A stretch of DNA of 64,000 nucleotides from Flavobacterium sp. KS-LB2 (GCF_036895565.1 NZ_CP145904.1:124001-188000); one strand, 5' to 3'; shown: positions 8,917 through 16,859, counted from the stretch's first letter. The notes: a model not told the origin generated them from the sequence alone. Made by a program: numbers and translations.

Positions 8917-9420
8917 TTACTTTTTCTTCAAATCATCATACCAATTTTCTATTGAAGGATACATGAATCCTGCTGTTTTTTGAATTGGATTATAAAAAAG
9001 AGAATTGTCTAAAGTTTCTTTTTTGGCTAAAAAATTATGGTAGTTTATTTTTTCGAAAACCTTGAAAACAATTCCGATTATCAAAATTGTTTTTAACACC
9101 CTAAAGAAACCACCACCTAACTTATTTAGCCACCCTAAAAAGGCAAAATCAGCTACTCCAGTGAGGAATTTTCCCAAAAGTGATATTCCAATTACTACCA
9201 GGATAAATGTGAGTACAAAAGCAATTACTTGAATGGTATTGGGATTCCATTTCACGAAACTACCGATAAAATCTTTCATAAAAGAAGAAAATTTAACTGC
9301 TACATAAATCCCAAGGATTAGTGAAACTAAAGAGGCTAATTCTACAAAAAGACCATTTCTAATGCCTTTATACAAAGCAAAAGCAAGTAATACACCCAAA
9401 ATAATATCCAAAAATCCCAT
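8917..9420 (-). CDS. CvpA-family membrane protein
   Basis: 167 aa with four predicted membrane segments, beginning MGFLDIILGVLLAFALYKG and with the typical GFLDIILG...G.RNG pattern of CvpA (colicin V production) proteins. Length matches the family (about 160-190). CvpA-like proteins affect envelope homeostasis in other bacteria; no specific role can be read here. It is convergent with batE (20-bp spacer) and has its own -7 box (TATCTTTG) 25 bp upstream of the ATG. Confidence 0.88.
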   Translation of the reverse strand: MGFLDIILGVLLAFALYKGIRNGLFVELASLVSLILGIYVAVKFSSFMKDFIGSFVKWNPNTIQVIAFVLTFILVVIGISLLGKFLTGVADFAFLGWLNKLGGGFFRVLKTILIIGIVFKVFEKINYHNFLAKKETLDNSLFYNPIQKTAGFMYPSIENWYDDLKKK

Positions 9421-9445
9421 AAATAAATAATAAAAGAGAAAAGAA

Positions 9446-9473
9446 CAAAGATAAAAGAATATTCCAAAGTCAA
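9446..9473 (-). promoter_or_regulatory. Promoter of the CvpA gene
   Basis: On the minus strand TATCTTTG (9453-9446) matches the Bacteroidota -7 consensus TAnnTTTG. A TTG lies 17 bp further upstream (9473-9471), a slightly short spacer. The ATG is 25 bp downstream. Confidence 0.6.
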
Positions 9474-9485
9474 AAACGGAGTACC

Positions 9486-9493
9486 TATCTTTG
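9486..9493 (+). promoter_or_regulatory. -7 box for the 118-aa hypothetical gene
   Basis: TATCTTTG on the plus strand, back to back with the identical box of the CvpA gene. No TTG is found at the expected -33 distance. If used, it gives a leader of about 75 nt that includes the AAATCCT periodic repeat. Confidence 0.5.
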
Positions 9494-9534
9494 CCAAAAT
9501 AATTTTGATTAAGACTTTTACAATTTGTTTTTTA

Positions 9535-9571
9535 ACAAATCCTAAATCTTAAATCACAAATCCTAAATTAA
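9535..9571. repeat. Heptad repeat AAATCCT / AAATCTT / AAATCAC
   Basis: Four and a half units with a 7-base period (AAATCCT, AAATCTT, AAATCAC, AAATCCT, AAATT) sit directly before a start codon. Without a mirrored arm nearby it is the simplest example of the short-period repeats in this window. Confidence 0.65.
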
Positions 9572-9573
9572 AA

Positions 9574-9930
9574 ATGTCAAGAGACACACAACTTAAAGAA
9601 CGCTGGGAACAGCTTGTAAATATACTTTCCAATCAATTTTCTCAGGGAGAAGACTTAGATCTCGATTCCATTATTTACCTAATTGGCGTACAAGAGCTTG
9701 GAAAGGTACACAGAGAATATAAAAAAGACGAAAAATTAAACTTGATGCACATTGCAATTTGCAGGTTATTAGAACCGTATGGCTTCTATGAATTTGAGTT
9801 TTTTGATGAAGATGGATGGCCACATTATAAGGTAAAAGAGGAATTACCTCCGCTAAAAGCGGGTGAACAATCAGTTTTAATGAAGGAAGCTATTGTGAAT
9901 TATTTTCTTGAAAGAGAACTTATAGATTGA
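9574..9930 (+). CDS. Conserved hypothetical protein, 118 aa
   Basis: 118-aa soluble acidic protein (MSRDTQLKERWEQLVNIL...) without signal or membrane segments. The central part (LDLDSIIYLIGVQELGKVHREYKKDEK) and the aromatic-rich GFYEFEFFDEDGWPHY look like a compact helical domain with a beta hairpin. I do not recognise a named family. It lies immediately before pheS, separated by 117 bp with a separate pheS promoter, so co-function is not implied. ATG start after an A-rich stretch. Confidence 0.8.
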   Translation: MSRDTQLKERWEQLVNILSNQFSQGEDLDLDSIIYLIGVQELGKVHREYKKDEKLNLMHIAICRLLEPYGFYEFEFFDEDGWPHYKVKEELPPLKAGEQSVLMKEAIVNYFLERELID

Positions 9931-10023
9931 TGATTTCATTTTCTGTCTTTCGGAGATCGAAACAATCTAACAATTTAGAACGGAAACTTTAAACTTTAAA
10001 GGGTGTACTTGGAACAAATTTTG

Positions 10024-10031
10024 TAATTTTG
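10024..10031 (+). promoter_or_regulatory. -7 box of pheS
   Basis: TAATTTTG followed by CACTC, 16 bp before the pheS ATG. No TTG at 19-21 bp upstream; the nearest (10009-10011) is only 12 bp away. The -7 match alone supports the call. Confidence 0.55.
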
Positions 10032-10047
10032 CACTCTCAATTATTGA

Positions 10048-11073
10048 ATGAAAATGATAGATAAGATAAAAGAATATATTGGCGAAGCACAAGCTTTTTC
10101 AACGCAAAACGCAGCAGAATTAGAGACATTCCGAATTAAATTTCTTGGAAGCAAGGGGCTTTTAAAAGAACTTTTTGCTGAATTCAAAAACGTTCCTAAC
10201 GAACAAAAGAAAGAATTTGGACAAGTAATTAATTTACTTAAAACTTCTGCCGAGGATAAAGTAAAAACCATTCAGGAAGCTTTAGAAAGTAAAGATGAAG
10301 TTAAAGGTTTTTATGGAGATTTAACGCGTTCTGCTGAGCCTATAACTATTGGTTCTCGTCACCCTATTTCATTGGTAAAAAACCAAATTATTGACATCTT
10401 TTCAAACATTGGTTTCAACGTTTCTGAAGGTCCGGAAATCGAAGATGACTGGCATAATTTCACTGCATTAAACTTACCGGAATACCATCCGGCGCGTGAC
10501 ATGCAAGACACGTTTTTCATTCAAACGAATCCTGATATTTTGTTGCGTACGCACACATCATCAGTGCAAGTGCGTTACATGGAAAACAACAAACCGCCTA
10601 TTCGTACCATTTCTCCAGGAAGAGTTTTTCGTAATGAAGCCGTTTCGTCCCGTTCTCATTGTATTTTTCACCAAGTGGAAGGATTATATATTGATAAAGA
10701 CGTTTCATTTGCCGACTTGAAACAAACGCTTTTATATTTCACCAAAGAGATGTTCGGAAAATCAAAAATCCGTTTACGTCCGTCTTATTTTCCATTTACG
10801 GAGCCAAGTGCTGAGGTTGATATTTATTGGGGTCTTAAAACAGAAACCGATTATAGAATCACCAAAGGAACTGGTTGGTTAGAAATCATGGGTTGCGGAA
10901 TGGTAGATCCTAACGTTTTGAAAAACTGTGGCATCAATCCTGACGAATACAACGGTTTTGCATTTGGAATGGGAATCGAAAGAATCGCCATGTTATTGTA
11001 CCAAATCGGTGATATCCGTATGTTCTACGAAAATGACATTCGTTTCTTGGAGCAATTCAAATCCTCAATTTAG
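10048..11073 (+). CDS. pheS: Phenylalanyl-tRNA synthetase alpha subunit
   Basis: 341 aa, normal for the bacterial alpha chain. The N-terminal coiled-coil (about 1-90) leads into the class II catalytic core: [12 protein letters not shown], motif 2 region [19 protein letters not shown], and motif 3 [20 protein letters not shown]. It charges tRNA-Phe as an alpha2-beta2 enzyme; pheT is not in this window, so the two subunits are unlinked here. ATGs at 10048 and 10054 are both possible; the first is used. Confidence 0.97.
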   Translation: MKMIDKIKEYIGEAQAFSTQNAAELETFRIKFLGSKGLLKELFAEFKNVPNEQKKEFGQVINLLKTSAEDKVKTIQEALESKDEVKGFYGDLTRSAEPITIGSRHPISLVKNQIIDIFSNIGFNVSEGPEIEDDWHNFTALNLPEYHPARDMQDTFFIQTNPDILLRTHTSSVQVRYMENNKPPIRTISPGRVFRNEAVSSRSHCIFHQVEGLYIDKDVSFADLKQTLLYFTKEMFGKSKIRLRPSYFPFTEPSAEVDIYWGLKTETDYRITKGTGWLEIMGCGMVDPNVLKNCGINPDEYNGFAFGMGIERIAMLLYQIGDIRMFYENDIRFLEQFKSSI

Positions 11074-11165
11074 TCAAAAGTTATAAAGTCATAAAGTCGA
11101 AAGAAATACCTGTTTTAGATTTTCCTTGACTTTATGACTTTACGACCTTAGACATTAAGACTAAC
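11074..11165. repeat. Inverted periodic repeat, word ATAAAGTC
   Basis: The left arm holds AAAGTTATAAAGTCATAAAG and the right arm GACTTTATGACTTTACGACC: near-complementary arms, each made of 8-9-base words. It follows pheS and may form a hairpin, but there is no T tract of terminator type. Confidence 0.65.
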
Positions 11166-11167
11166 TT

Positions 11168-11575
11168 ATGAAAAAAGACATTATCATACCCGAAGTAGAA
11201 AACGTATTTTTTGCGGCAGTCCAGGAATGGAGTGACGATTTCATGGAAAAAGTATGGTACGCTTATTTAGTAAACGATAGTGATTACCTTATCGAAAGTG
11301 TTATGGTGGTTTCTAAAGCTTTTGGAACTATTGACGGCGAAATGAAGAAAACTTCCCTTTTGCGTCATGCTTTTGTCGAAGTACCAGCGGTTTCTGTAGT
11401 GAAAGTTGAAATGATTGAAAAAAGTGTTTTGGCACTGAACAATGAGTTCATGCTTACTTTTTTCATGGATGGAAAATTATACGATAAAAAGTTCATTTTC
11501 AAAGCCAATTCAATCAATGAAACGGAAGTCGAAGAAGTGCCTATTTTATTTGTTGACGGCGTTATCGTGAGATAA
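11168..11575 (+). CDS. Conserved hypothetical protein, 135 aa
   Basis: 135-aa soluble protein beginning MKKDIIIPEVENVFFAAVQEW. It alternates short beta strands (WYAYLVNDSDYLIESVMVVSKAFG, FVEVPAVSVVKVEMIEKSV, FMLTFFMDGKLYDKKFIF), which suggests a small beta-sandwich. No catalytic motif is visible and I do not recognise a family. It lies downstream of pheS across an inverted repeat. Its last 30 bases overlap the 3' end of the convergent membrane-protein gene on the other strand. Confidence 0.8.
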   Translation: MKKDIIIPEVENVFFAAVQEWSDDFMEKVWYAYLVNDSDYLIESVMVVSKAFGTIDGEMKKTSLLRHAFVEVPAVSVVKVEMIEKSVLALNNEFMLTFFMDGKLYDKKFIFKANSINETEVEEVPILFVDGVIVR

Positions 11576-11794
11576 GCCAGTATTACTGTCTCTTTTTATT
11601 TTCTTCTTCCAACTAAAATAACTGACCACAAATATCCCTGAAACAACAAATAATAACATTCGGGATAGATTCTTTTTGGATAAAAACGCATCCTCAAAAG
11701 TCATTTCGAACAGGTCAAATCCAGCCATGATACAAGAAACCATAAGCCCCCAAATCATCCCGTTTTTAAGTTGGAATTTCCATCTTTCGCTCAT
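11546..11794 (-). CDS. Small two-TM protein, tandem paralogue 1
   Basis: 82 aa starting MSERWKFQLKNGMIWG, with two hydrophobic segments (about 12-28 and 46-62) and a basic tail after YFSWKKKIKR. It is clearly paralogous to the next gene: both share MSERWK.Q.K.G.IWG..M, a central acidic F...F, and GIFV..YF.WK.K.K. Stop and start are only 8 bp apart, so they are probably co-transcribed. Function unknown; likely an inner-membrane protein. The tail beyond the shared region overlaps the neighbouring convergent gene by 30 bases. Confidence 0.75.
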   Translation of the reverse strand: MSERWKFQLKNGMIWGLMVSCIMAGFDLFEMTFEDAFLSKKNLSRMLLFVVSGIFVVSYFSWKKKIKRDSNTGLSHDNAVNK

Positions 11795-11802
11795 AAAATA
11801 AT

Positions 11803-12018
11803 TTATTGGTTTTGTTGTTTAACTTTTGATTTCCAAGTAAAATAACCCAAAACAAATATGCCTACCGAGATGTAAACTGCTGCGCGAATATAAAAATTTG
11901 GCGTAGCAACCTGTTCCGAAAAAGGGATTTCTTTTATGTCAAACAATACATTGAAAACCGTCATAAATACACCCCAAATTCCGCCAGTTTTAATCTGGTA
12001 TTTCCATCTTTCGCTCAT
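11803..12018 (-). CDS. Small two-TM protein, tandem paralogue 2
   Basis: 71 aa (MSERWKYQIKTGGIWGVFM ... GIFVLGYFTWKSKVKQQNQ). It has the same architecture as its downstream paralogue: short polar N-terminus, membrane helix, loop of about 15 residues, second helix, basic C-terminus. The pair is a tandem duplication that has diverged strongly in the loop, while the MSERWK start and the YF.WK.K end are kept. No known domain recognised. Confidence 0.75.
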   Translation of the reverse strand: MSERWKYQIKTGGIWGVFMTVFNVLFDIKEIPFSEQVATPNFYIRAAVYISVGIFVLGYFTWKSKVKQQNQ

Positions 12019-12053
12019 GAAGTGATTGTGTTTGGTTGTTATTTGAAGCTAAA

Positions 12054-13049
12054 TTAATCCAGTTTATCAGTTAGTTTTTTGAAAACAGCTTTCGCTTCCT
12101 GCCCTTCGTATAAAATACTATACACAGCATCTATAATTGGCGTTTTGGCACCATATGCCTGATTGAGTTTATAAGCGCTTTTTGCGGCATAATATCCTTC
12201 GGCAACCATACTCATTTCCATCATTGCTGATTTCACGGTGTAACCTTTACCAATCATATTTCCAAACATTCTGTTTCTGGAGAATATAGAATAACCAGTA
12301 ACTAATAAATCGCCTAAGTATGCGGAATCATTGATGTTACGTTTCATTTTATGGACTTTCTTGATGAATTTTTTCATCTCGCGTATGCCATTACTCATCA
12401 ATACCGACTGGAAATTATCGCCATAGCCTAAACCGTGCGCCATTCCAGCTGCAATAGCGTAAATGTTCTTCAACATAGCAGCATATTCCGTTCCTATAAT
12501 ATCATCCGTAATTTTAGTTTTGATGTAATTTCCAGATAGATTTTTTGCGACAACTTTTGCCTTATCAGGGTCGCCACACGCAATCGTAAGATAAGAAAGA
12601 CGTTCCATAGCAACTTCTTCAGCGTGACAAGGACCTGTAATTACACCAATGTTGTAATACGGAATGTCATATTTTACATGGAAATGCTCTCCTACAATTA
12701 AGCTTGTTTCAGGAACAATTCCTTTAATAGCCGAGAAAATAATTTTATCTTGTAATGATACGGTCAATTTTTCTAATTCGCCATTTAAGAAAGCCGATGG
12801 AATAGCAAAAATAATGTAATCTGCATACGCCACAGCTTCATTGATATCACTCGTCAGTTTCAGTTTATTGATGTCGAATTCAACCGAACTCAAATAATTT
12901 GGATTGTGTTTGTATGCTTTAATGTGTTCTATAGCAGCTTCATTACGCATATACCAAGATATTTCAGTAAGATTTACACATAACATTTTCGCTATCGCTG
13001 TCGCCCAACTTCCACCACCTATTACTGCGAATTTTTTATTTTCAGCCAT
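12054..13049 (-). CDS. gpsA: Glycerol-3-phosphate dehydrogenase [NAD(P)+]
   Basis: 331 aa from the ATG at 13049 (MAENKKFAVIGGGSWATAIA); a TTG 21 bp upstream falls inside the promoter and is rejected. The Rossmann GGGSWATA loop at 11-18, IFSAIKGIVPET, and the substrate-domain signature AAMLKNIYAIAAGMAHGLGYGDN are all present. It reduces dihydroxyacetone phosphate to sn-glycerol-3-phosphate for phospholipid synthesis in the cytosol. Expressed from its own promoter. Confidence 0.96.
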   Translation of the reverse strand: MAENKKFAVIGGGSWATAIAKMLCVNLTEISWYMRNEAAIEHIKAYKHNPNYLSSVEFDINKLKLTSDINEAVAYADYIIFAIPSAFLNGELEKLTVSLQDKIIFSAIKGIVPETSLIVGEHFHVKYDIPYYNIGVITGPCHAEEVAMERLSYLTIACGDPDKAKVVAKNLSGNYIKTKITDDIIGTEYAAMLKNIYAIAAGMAHGLGYGDNFQSVLMSNGIREMKKFIKKVHKMKRNINDSAYLGDLLVTGYSIFSRNRMFGNMIGKGYTVKSAMMEMSMVAEGYYAAKSAYKLNQAYGAKTPIIDAVYSILYEGQEAKAVFKKLTDKLD

Positions 13050-13067
13050 TTTTTTATTGAATTTAAT

Positions 13068-13099
13068 CAAAAGTACTTAAAAAAGTATTGATTACACAA
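13068..13099 (-). promoter_or_regulatory. Promoter of gpsA
   Basis: Minus strand: -7 TACTTTTG (13075-13068) with TTG (13099-13097) 21 bp upstream. This fits the Bacteroidota sigma-A consensus and leaves a leader of roughly 15 nt before the chosen ATG. Confidence 0.75.
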
Positions 13100-13289
13100 A
13101 TAAAAATAGAACAAGAGGATTGATTTTTAAACGTACTAAAAAAGGCATGATGATACCGATAAAAAAATAATTTTTATTTTTTTATTTTTTAACACAATAT
13201 AATTACTACTATTTCGTTATCGTTATATATTGTTTAATAATTTAACAAAATAATGCGGATTGAGTTAGTTAGTTATAGTTTAGAATTTT
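13100..13289. other. AT-rich spacer, no gene seen
   Basis: About 190 bases between the gpsA promoter and a terminator hairpin. Contents are homopolymer A/T runs and the word TTAGTTAGTTA. I see no ORF, tRNA or convincing promoter. Confidence 0.5.
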
Positions 13290-13323
13290 AAAAGGCGTTC
13301 CCATAAAAATGAGAACGCCTTTT
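13290..13323. terminator. Terminator hairpin after yqhD
   Basis: AAAAGGCGTTC...GAACGCCTTTT, an 11-bp core stem with A and T flanks, so it could work in both directions. It lies 38 bp beyond the stop of the minus-strand yqhD gene and probably ends the DJ-1/yqhD transcript. Confidence 0.8.
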
Positions 13324-13361
13324 GTTTTGTACTGACTTATTCAGCACTGGTATTACTAGAA

Positions 13362-14525
13362 TTAATAACTCATTTCAACAATTTCCTTTACCTTTTCTAA
13401 AGTGATATTTTGTTTTTCACCTAATCCTAACCAACCTCTTTCTTCAAAACGTTTTACAATGAAATCAGCAGTTTTGTCAAAATCTTTGGTATAATCTGAT
13501 AATTTAGTGTCCATTCCCATGGTGTGGAAAAATGCAACGGTTTTGTTGATGGCTTCGTTTGCAATTTCATCTTCAGTTCCAGTCAAATTGAAAATACGTT
13601 TTCCGTATTGTGCCAATTTTTCTTTTTTGGTTTCGAACATCACTCGGTATAAATTTGGACCGACAACTGCTAATGTTCTGGCGTGATCGATTCCGTACAT
13701 AGCCGTTAATTCGTGCCCAATCATGTGTGTTGCCCAATCCGAAGGAACTCCTTTTTGGATTAATCCATTCAAGGCCATTGTGCAACTCCACATAAAGTTA
13801 GAAGCTAGAGCATAATCTTTAGGATTCTCCACTACTTCTGGACCCACTTGGATTAAAGTTTGCAGAATGCTTTCTGCAATTCTATCTTGAAGATATCCTT
13901 CGTGCGGATATGTTAAATATTGTTCCAAAACATGAGTGTAGGCATCTACAACTCCGTTTTGTAATTGCCTTTTTGGTAAAGATTCAATTACCGTTGGATC
14001 ACATATAGAAAATTTTGGAAACAAAGCAGAACCGCCAAAAGCTAATTTTTCCTGAGTAGATTCGATGGTTACTACAGCTCCTGAATTCATCTCGCTTCCA
14101 GTTGCCGGTAAAGTCAATACAGTTCCAAAAGGAATCACTTTAGACAAATCTTTAATCAATAATCTCTTTTGAAGAATATCCATTGGATTTCCGTCAAAGT
14201 TCACAGCGGCCGAAATGAATTTTACGCCATCAATTACAGAACCTCCACCAACGGCAAGGATAAAATCTATTTTTTGTTCTTTGATAATTGCTACCGCTTT
14301 CATTAATGTTTCAAAATGTGGATTTGGTTCAATTCCTCCAAATTCTACGATTTCAAAACCTTTTAGATTGTTAGTAACCTGCTCATGAATTCCATTTTTG
14401 AAAATACTTCCACCACCATAGGCCAAAAGGATTTTTGCTCCTTGTGGCACTAATGTGGATAGTTTTTCTATTTGTCCCTTTCCAAAAACTAAATTGGTAG
14501 GATTGTATAATTCGAAATTTAACAT
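13362..14525 (-). CDS. yqhD: YqhD-type NADPH-dependent aldehyde reductase
   Basis: 387 aa, the same length as E. coli YqhD, with strong similarity throughout (FGKG, GGIEPNPHFETLM, LAVGGGSVIDG.KFI, LTLPATGSEMN, NGVVDAY.H..EQY, HMIGHELTAMYGIDHA). GGGS at about 38-41 and VGGGS bind NADPH; metal ligands are the Asp/His of VVDAYTH and the His of MIGHEL and GIDHA. YqhD reduces short and reactive aldehydes (including glyoxal and methylglyoxal) to alcohols. It starts 4 bp after the DJ-1 gene on the same strand, forming an operon divergent from a LysR regulator. Confidence 0.93.
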   Translation of the reverse strand: MLNFELYNPTNLVFGKGQIEKLSTLVPQGAKILLAYGGGSIFKNGIHEQVTNNLKGFEIVEFGGIEPNPHFETLMKAVAIIKEQKIDFILAVGGGSVIDGVKFISAAVNFDGNPMDILQKRLLIKDLSKVIPFGTVLTLPATGSEMNSGAVVTIESTQEKLAFGGSALFPKFSICDPTVIESLPKRQLQNGVVDAYTHVLEQYLTYPHEGYLQDRIAESILQTLIQVGPEVVENPKDYALASNFMWSCTMALNGLIQKGVPSDWATHMIGHELTAMYGIDHARTLAVVGPNLYRVMFETKKEKLAQYGKRIFNLTGTEDEIANEAINKTVAFFHTMGMDTKLSDYTKDFDKTADFIVKRFEERGWLGLGEKQNITLEKVKEIVEMSY

Positions 14526-14529
14526 CTTC

Positions 14530-15294
14530 TTATTTTTTTGAATTCAATTGGTTTAATAATTTTTCAGCAACTAATTTAGACGAAGCTGGGTTTTGACCTG
14601 TTATCAATAAACCATCTTCTACGGCGTACGGTTGCCAATCTCCAATTTTAGAATAGATCGCGCCATTAGCTTGCAACGCATCTTCTAATAAAAATGGAAC
14701 AACTTTAGTTAATCCAACCGCCTCTTCTTCAGTATTAGAGAATCCAGTTACTTTTTTACCTTTTACTAAAAATTCTCCATTTACTTTTACGTTTTTTAAT
14801 ACCGCTGGGGAATGACAAACAAAAGCAACTGGTTTATTATTAGTATAAAAAGCTTCAATCAAAGCGCTTGAATTTGCATCTGTCGCTAAATCCCATAATG
14901 GACCGTGGCCACCTGGATAGAAAACCGCATCATAATCAGACTCTTTTACATCGGCTAATTTATGTGTGTTTTTAAGCTTTGCCAATAATTCTGTATCGGC
15001 ATCAAATCTTTTAGTATCTTCAGTTGCTGCTGATGGATCTTCACTTTTTGGGTCAATTGGTGGTTGTCCGCCCAATGGAGTTGCAACATCAATTTGTACT
15101 CCTTTATCTAATAATTCGTAATAAGGGGCAGCGAATTCTTCTGTCCAAAATCCTGTTTTTTCTCCTGTGTTACCTAATTTATCGTGACTGGTAACAACAA
15201 ATAATACCTTTTTCATACTTTTTTTATTTTGTGCAGTTGCAGAAATGCAACTTACGGTTAATGCTATAACGGCAAATAATGCTATTTTCTTCAT
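14530..15294 (-). CDS. Exported DJ-1/PfpI (Hsp31-like) protein
   Basis: 254 aa. An N-terminal signal-like segment (MKKIALFAVIALTVSCISATAQ) precedes a type-1 glutamine-amidotransferase fold resembling Hsp31 glyoxalase III: KVLFVVTSHDKLG, GG.PPIDPKSED, YPGGHGPLWDL, nucleophile elbow AFVCHSPAVLKN with the catalytic Cys, and GFSNTEEEAVGL. An internal ATG at 15216 would yield a cytosolic form. The -7 box 18 bp before the upstream ATG favours the exported form. The family includes glyoxalase III and stress chaperones. Partner of the adjacent aldehyde reductase. Confidence 0.88.
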   Translation of the reverse strand: MKKIALFAVIALTVSCISATAQNKKSMKKVLFVVTSHDKLGNTGEKTGFWTEEFAAPYYELLDKGVQIDVATPLGGQPPIDPKSEDPSAATEDTKRFDADTELLAKLKNTHKLADVKESDYDAVFYPGGHGPLWDLATDANSSALIEAFYTNNKPVAFVCHSPAVLKNVKVNGEFLVKGKKVTGFSNTEEEAVGLTKVVPFLLEDALQANGAIYSKIGDWQPYAVEDGLLITGQNPASSKLVAEKLLNQLNSKK

Positions 15295-15311
15295 TTGTAA
15301 TTTTGTTTGTA

Positions 15312-15319
15312 CAAATTTA
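15312..15319 (-). promoter_or_regulatory. -7 box of the DJ-1/yqhD operon
   Basis: TAAATTTG on the minus strand, 17 bases before the ATG at 15294. No exact TTG at -33. Its position supports translation from the first ATG, which includes the signal peptide. Confidence 0.6.
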
Positions 15320-15353
15320 GGGCGAATATGCTATCAGTAAAAATAATTTAAAT

Positions 15354-15381
15354 TATGTTTGTGATAAATATATTTATATCA
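15354..15381 (+). promoter_or_regulatory. LysR gene -7 box with overlapping dyad
   Basis: TATGTTTG (15354-15361) is directly followed by the dyad TGATA-N10-TATCA (15362-15381), which would cover the transcription start and touch the LysR ATG. LysR regulators often repress their own promoter by binding such T-N11-A dyads. Inferred operator; no experimental evidence. Confidence 0.5.
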
Positions 15382-16277
15382 TGGTTAATCTAGAATGGTA
15401 TCGAACGTTTAAATCCGTTTACAAAAACGGTAATTTTTCTTTGGCCGCCAAAGAATTATTTATCAGTCAACCTGCTGTTAGTCAGCAAATATCCATGTTG
15501 GAAGCCCATGTAGGATATAAACTTTTCAATCGAAAGTCTAAAGGTGTCGAACCAACGGAATACGCTAAGTTACTCAATAATTTAATCATTGAAGCATTGG
15601 ACCGATTGGAAAATGTGGAGAATGGTTTTCGTGCCAAAGCATTCAATGCCAATAGATTAATTTCTATTGGAATCTCAAAGCATTTGATGAGTAGTTTGGG
15701 TAGTGCTTTGGTTTCTAAATTTGATTTTATTGATTTTAGCTTTCATGAAAATGATGTCCTTTTTGAATTGGTCGATTCTAAAAAGCTCGATTTTGCAGTT
15801 GTTACCAAACAATATGACACTTTTGACACAATCCAGAAGAAGCTTGGCGAAATAAAACAAATTATAGTGGGTTCCACGAATATTGATGCTACAGAATTAA
15901 AATCAAACATCAAAATAAAGGATTTCTCTGCTATCGAACAGTGGTTAAACGATCAAAAGTGGTTCAGTCACAATGCTCAAATTCCGCATATTAAACTATT
16001 CTGGCTGCATGTTTTTAATAAAAAAAGACCTTCGATGATTCCAAATTACATTATTCCGTCCGAGTATGAAATGCTGGAAATAATTTCGAAAAACTCAGGT
16101 ATTGCTGTTGTTTGGGATTGTAATGCTAAAAGTTTAATGCAAGAAAATAAAATTCAATTGTTGTGGAACAGCAAGCAAATGCCAAGCACAGAAGTTTTTT
16201 TATTATCAAGTAAAAATGATAATCTGAGCATTGTTTTTGAGAATATTCAATTGGAATTGAAACGAGTGTTGGCGTAA
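15381..16277 (+). CDS. LysR-family transcriptional regulator
   Basis: 298 aa. An N-terminal winged helix-turn-helix (about 1-60: WYRTFKSVYKNGNFSLAAKELFISQPAVSQQISMLE, then LFNRKSKGVEPTEYA) is followed by a LysR substrate-binding domain. It is transcribed divergently from the DJ-1/yqhD operon, with a 86-bp shared control region, so it probably regulates that operon in response to a reactive aldehyde or electrophile. Its stop abuts the stop of convergent nadD with no spacer. Confidence 0.93.
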   Translation: MVNLEWYRTFKSVYKNGNFSLAAKELFISQPAVSQQISMLEAHVGYKLFNRKSKGVEPTEYAKLLNNLIIEALDRLENVENGFRAKAFNANRLISIGISKHLMSSLGSALVSKFDFIDFSFHENDVLFELVDSKKLDFAVVTKQYDTFDTIQKKLGEIKQIIVGSTNIDATELKSNIKIKDFSAIEQWLNDQKWFSHNAQIPHIKLFWLHVFNKKRPSMIPNYIIPSEYEMLEIISKNSGIAVVWDCNAKSLMQENKIQLLWNSKQMPSTEVFLLSSKNDNLSIVFENIQLELKRVLA

Positions 16278-16859
16278 TTATTTTTTATAAAAATTATTAT
16301 GATCAATATATTCCCAAACTTTAGCTGGCAATAACGGCTGCACATTTTTCCCGTTTTTAATGTTTTCCCGAATAAAAGTCGATGATATTTCGACAACCGG
16401 AGCATCTATCATGTGAATTTTTTGGTGATTTTTCAGATCTAAATTTTCAGTTTCCGATGAAATGCGGGGATACACATAAATATCATGGTTTTCGAGAATC
16501 ACTTCGTAGTTTTTCCATTTGTGCAAAGATCTTAAATTGTCTTCGCCCATGATTAAGGAGAACTCGTACTTGGGGTATTTTTCCTGTAAGTGAACTAAAG
16601 TATTCACGGTATAATTAGGTTGTGATAATTTAAACTCAATATCTGAAGGTTTGATTTTTGGAAAATCTTCCGTGGCAAGATGCACCATTTGCAACCGATG
16701 GTAATCATCAAGTAAAGTGCTTTTTTTCTTCAAAGGATTGTGCGGCGTAACCACCATCCAGATTTGGTCTAAATCCGCATGCTCCGCCATATGATTGGCA
16801 ATGATGAGATGCCCAACGTGAATTGGGTTGAACGTTCCGAAATAGAGTCCGATTTTCAT
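16278..16859 (-). CDS. nadD: Nicotinate-nucleotide adenylyltransferase
   Basis: 194 aa from the ATG at 16859; a GTG 15 bp upstream would begin inside a periodic repeat and is less likely. Nucleotidyltransferase signatures are clear: GLYFGTFNPIHVGHLIIANHMA with T/HxGH near the N-terminus, and the C-terminal ISSTFIREN. It transfers AMP from ATP to nicotinate mononucleotide in NAD synthesis. It sits third in the minus-strand order yicC, gmk, nadD, which is common in Bacteroidota. Confidence 0.95.
   Translation of the reverse strand: MKIGLYFGTFNPIHVGHLIIANHMAEHADLDQIWMVVTPHNPLKKKSTLLDDYHRLQMVHLATEDFPKIKPSDIEFKLSQPNYTVNTLVHLQEKYPKYEFSLIMGEDNLRSLHKWKNYEVILENHDIYVYPRISSETENLDLKNHQKIHMIDAPVVEISSTFIRENIKNGKNVQPLLPAKVWEYIDHNNFYKK

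Noticed and set aside
9535..9571. Possible CRISPR-like array from regular AAATC words
   Set aside because: Units are 7 bases with no spacers of 25-40 bases and no cas genes anywhere in the window.
13100..13289. Second small RNA before the 13290 hairpin
   Set aside because: No TAnnTTTG box on the plus strand; the hairpin is explained as the terminator of the yqhD operon.
14530..15294. Horizontal acquisition of the DJ-1/yqhD/LysR block
   Set aside because: Base composition, promoter boxes and codon use look the same as in neighbours; no mobility gene or repeat border.
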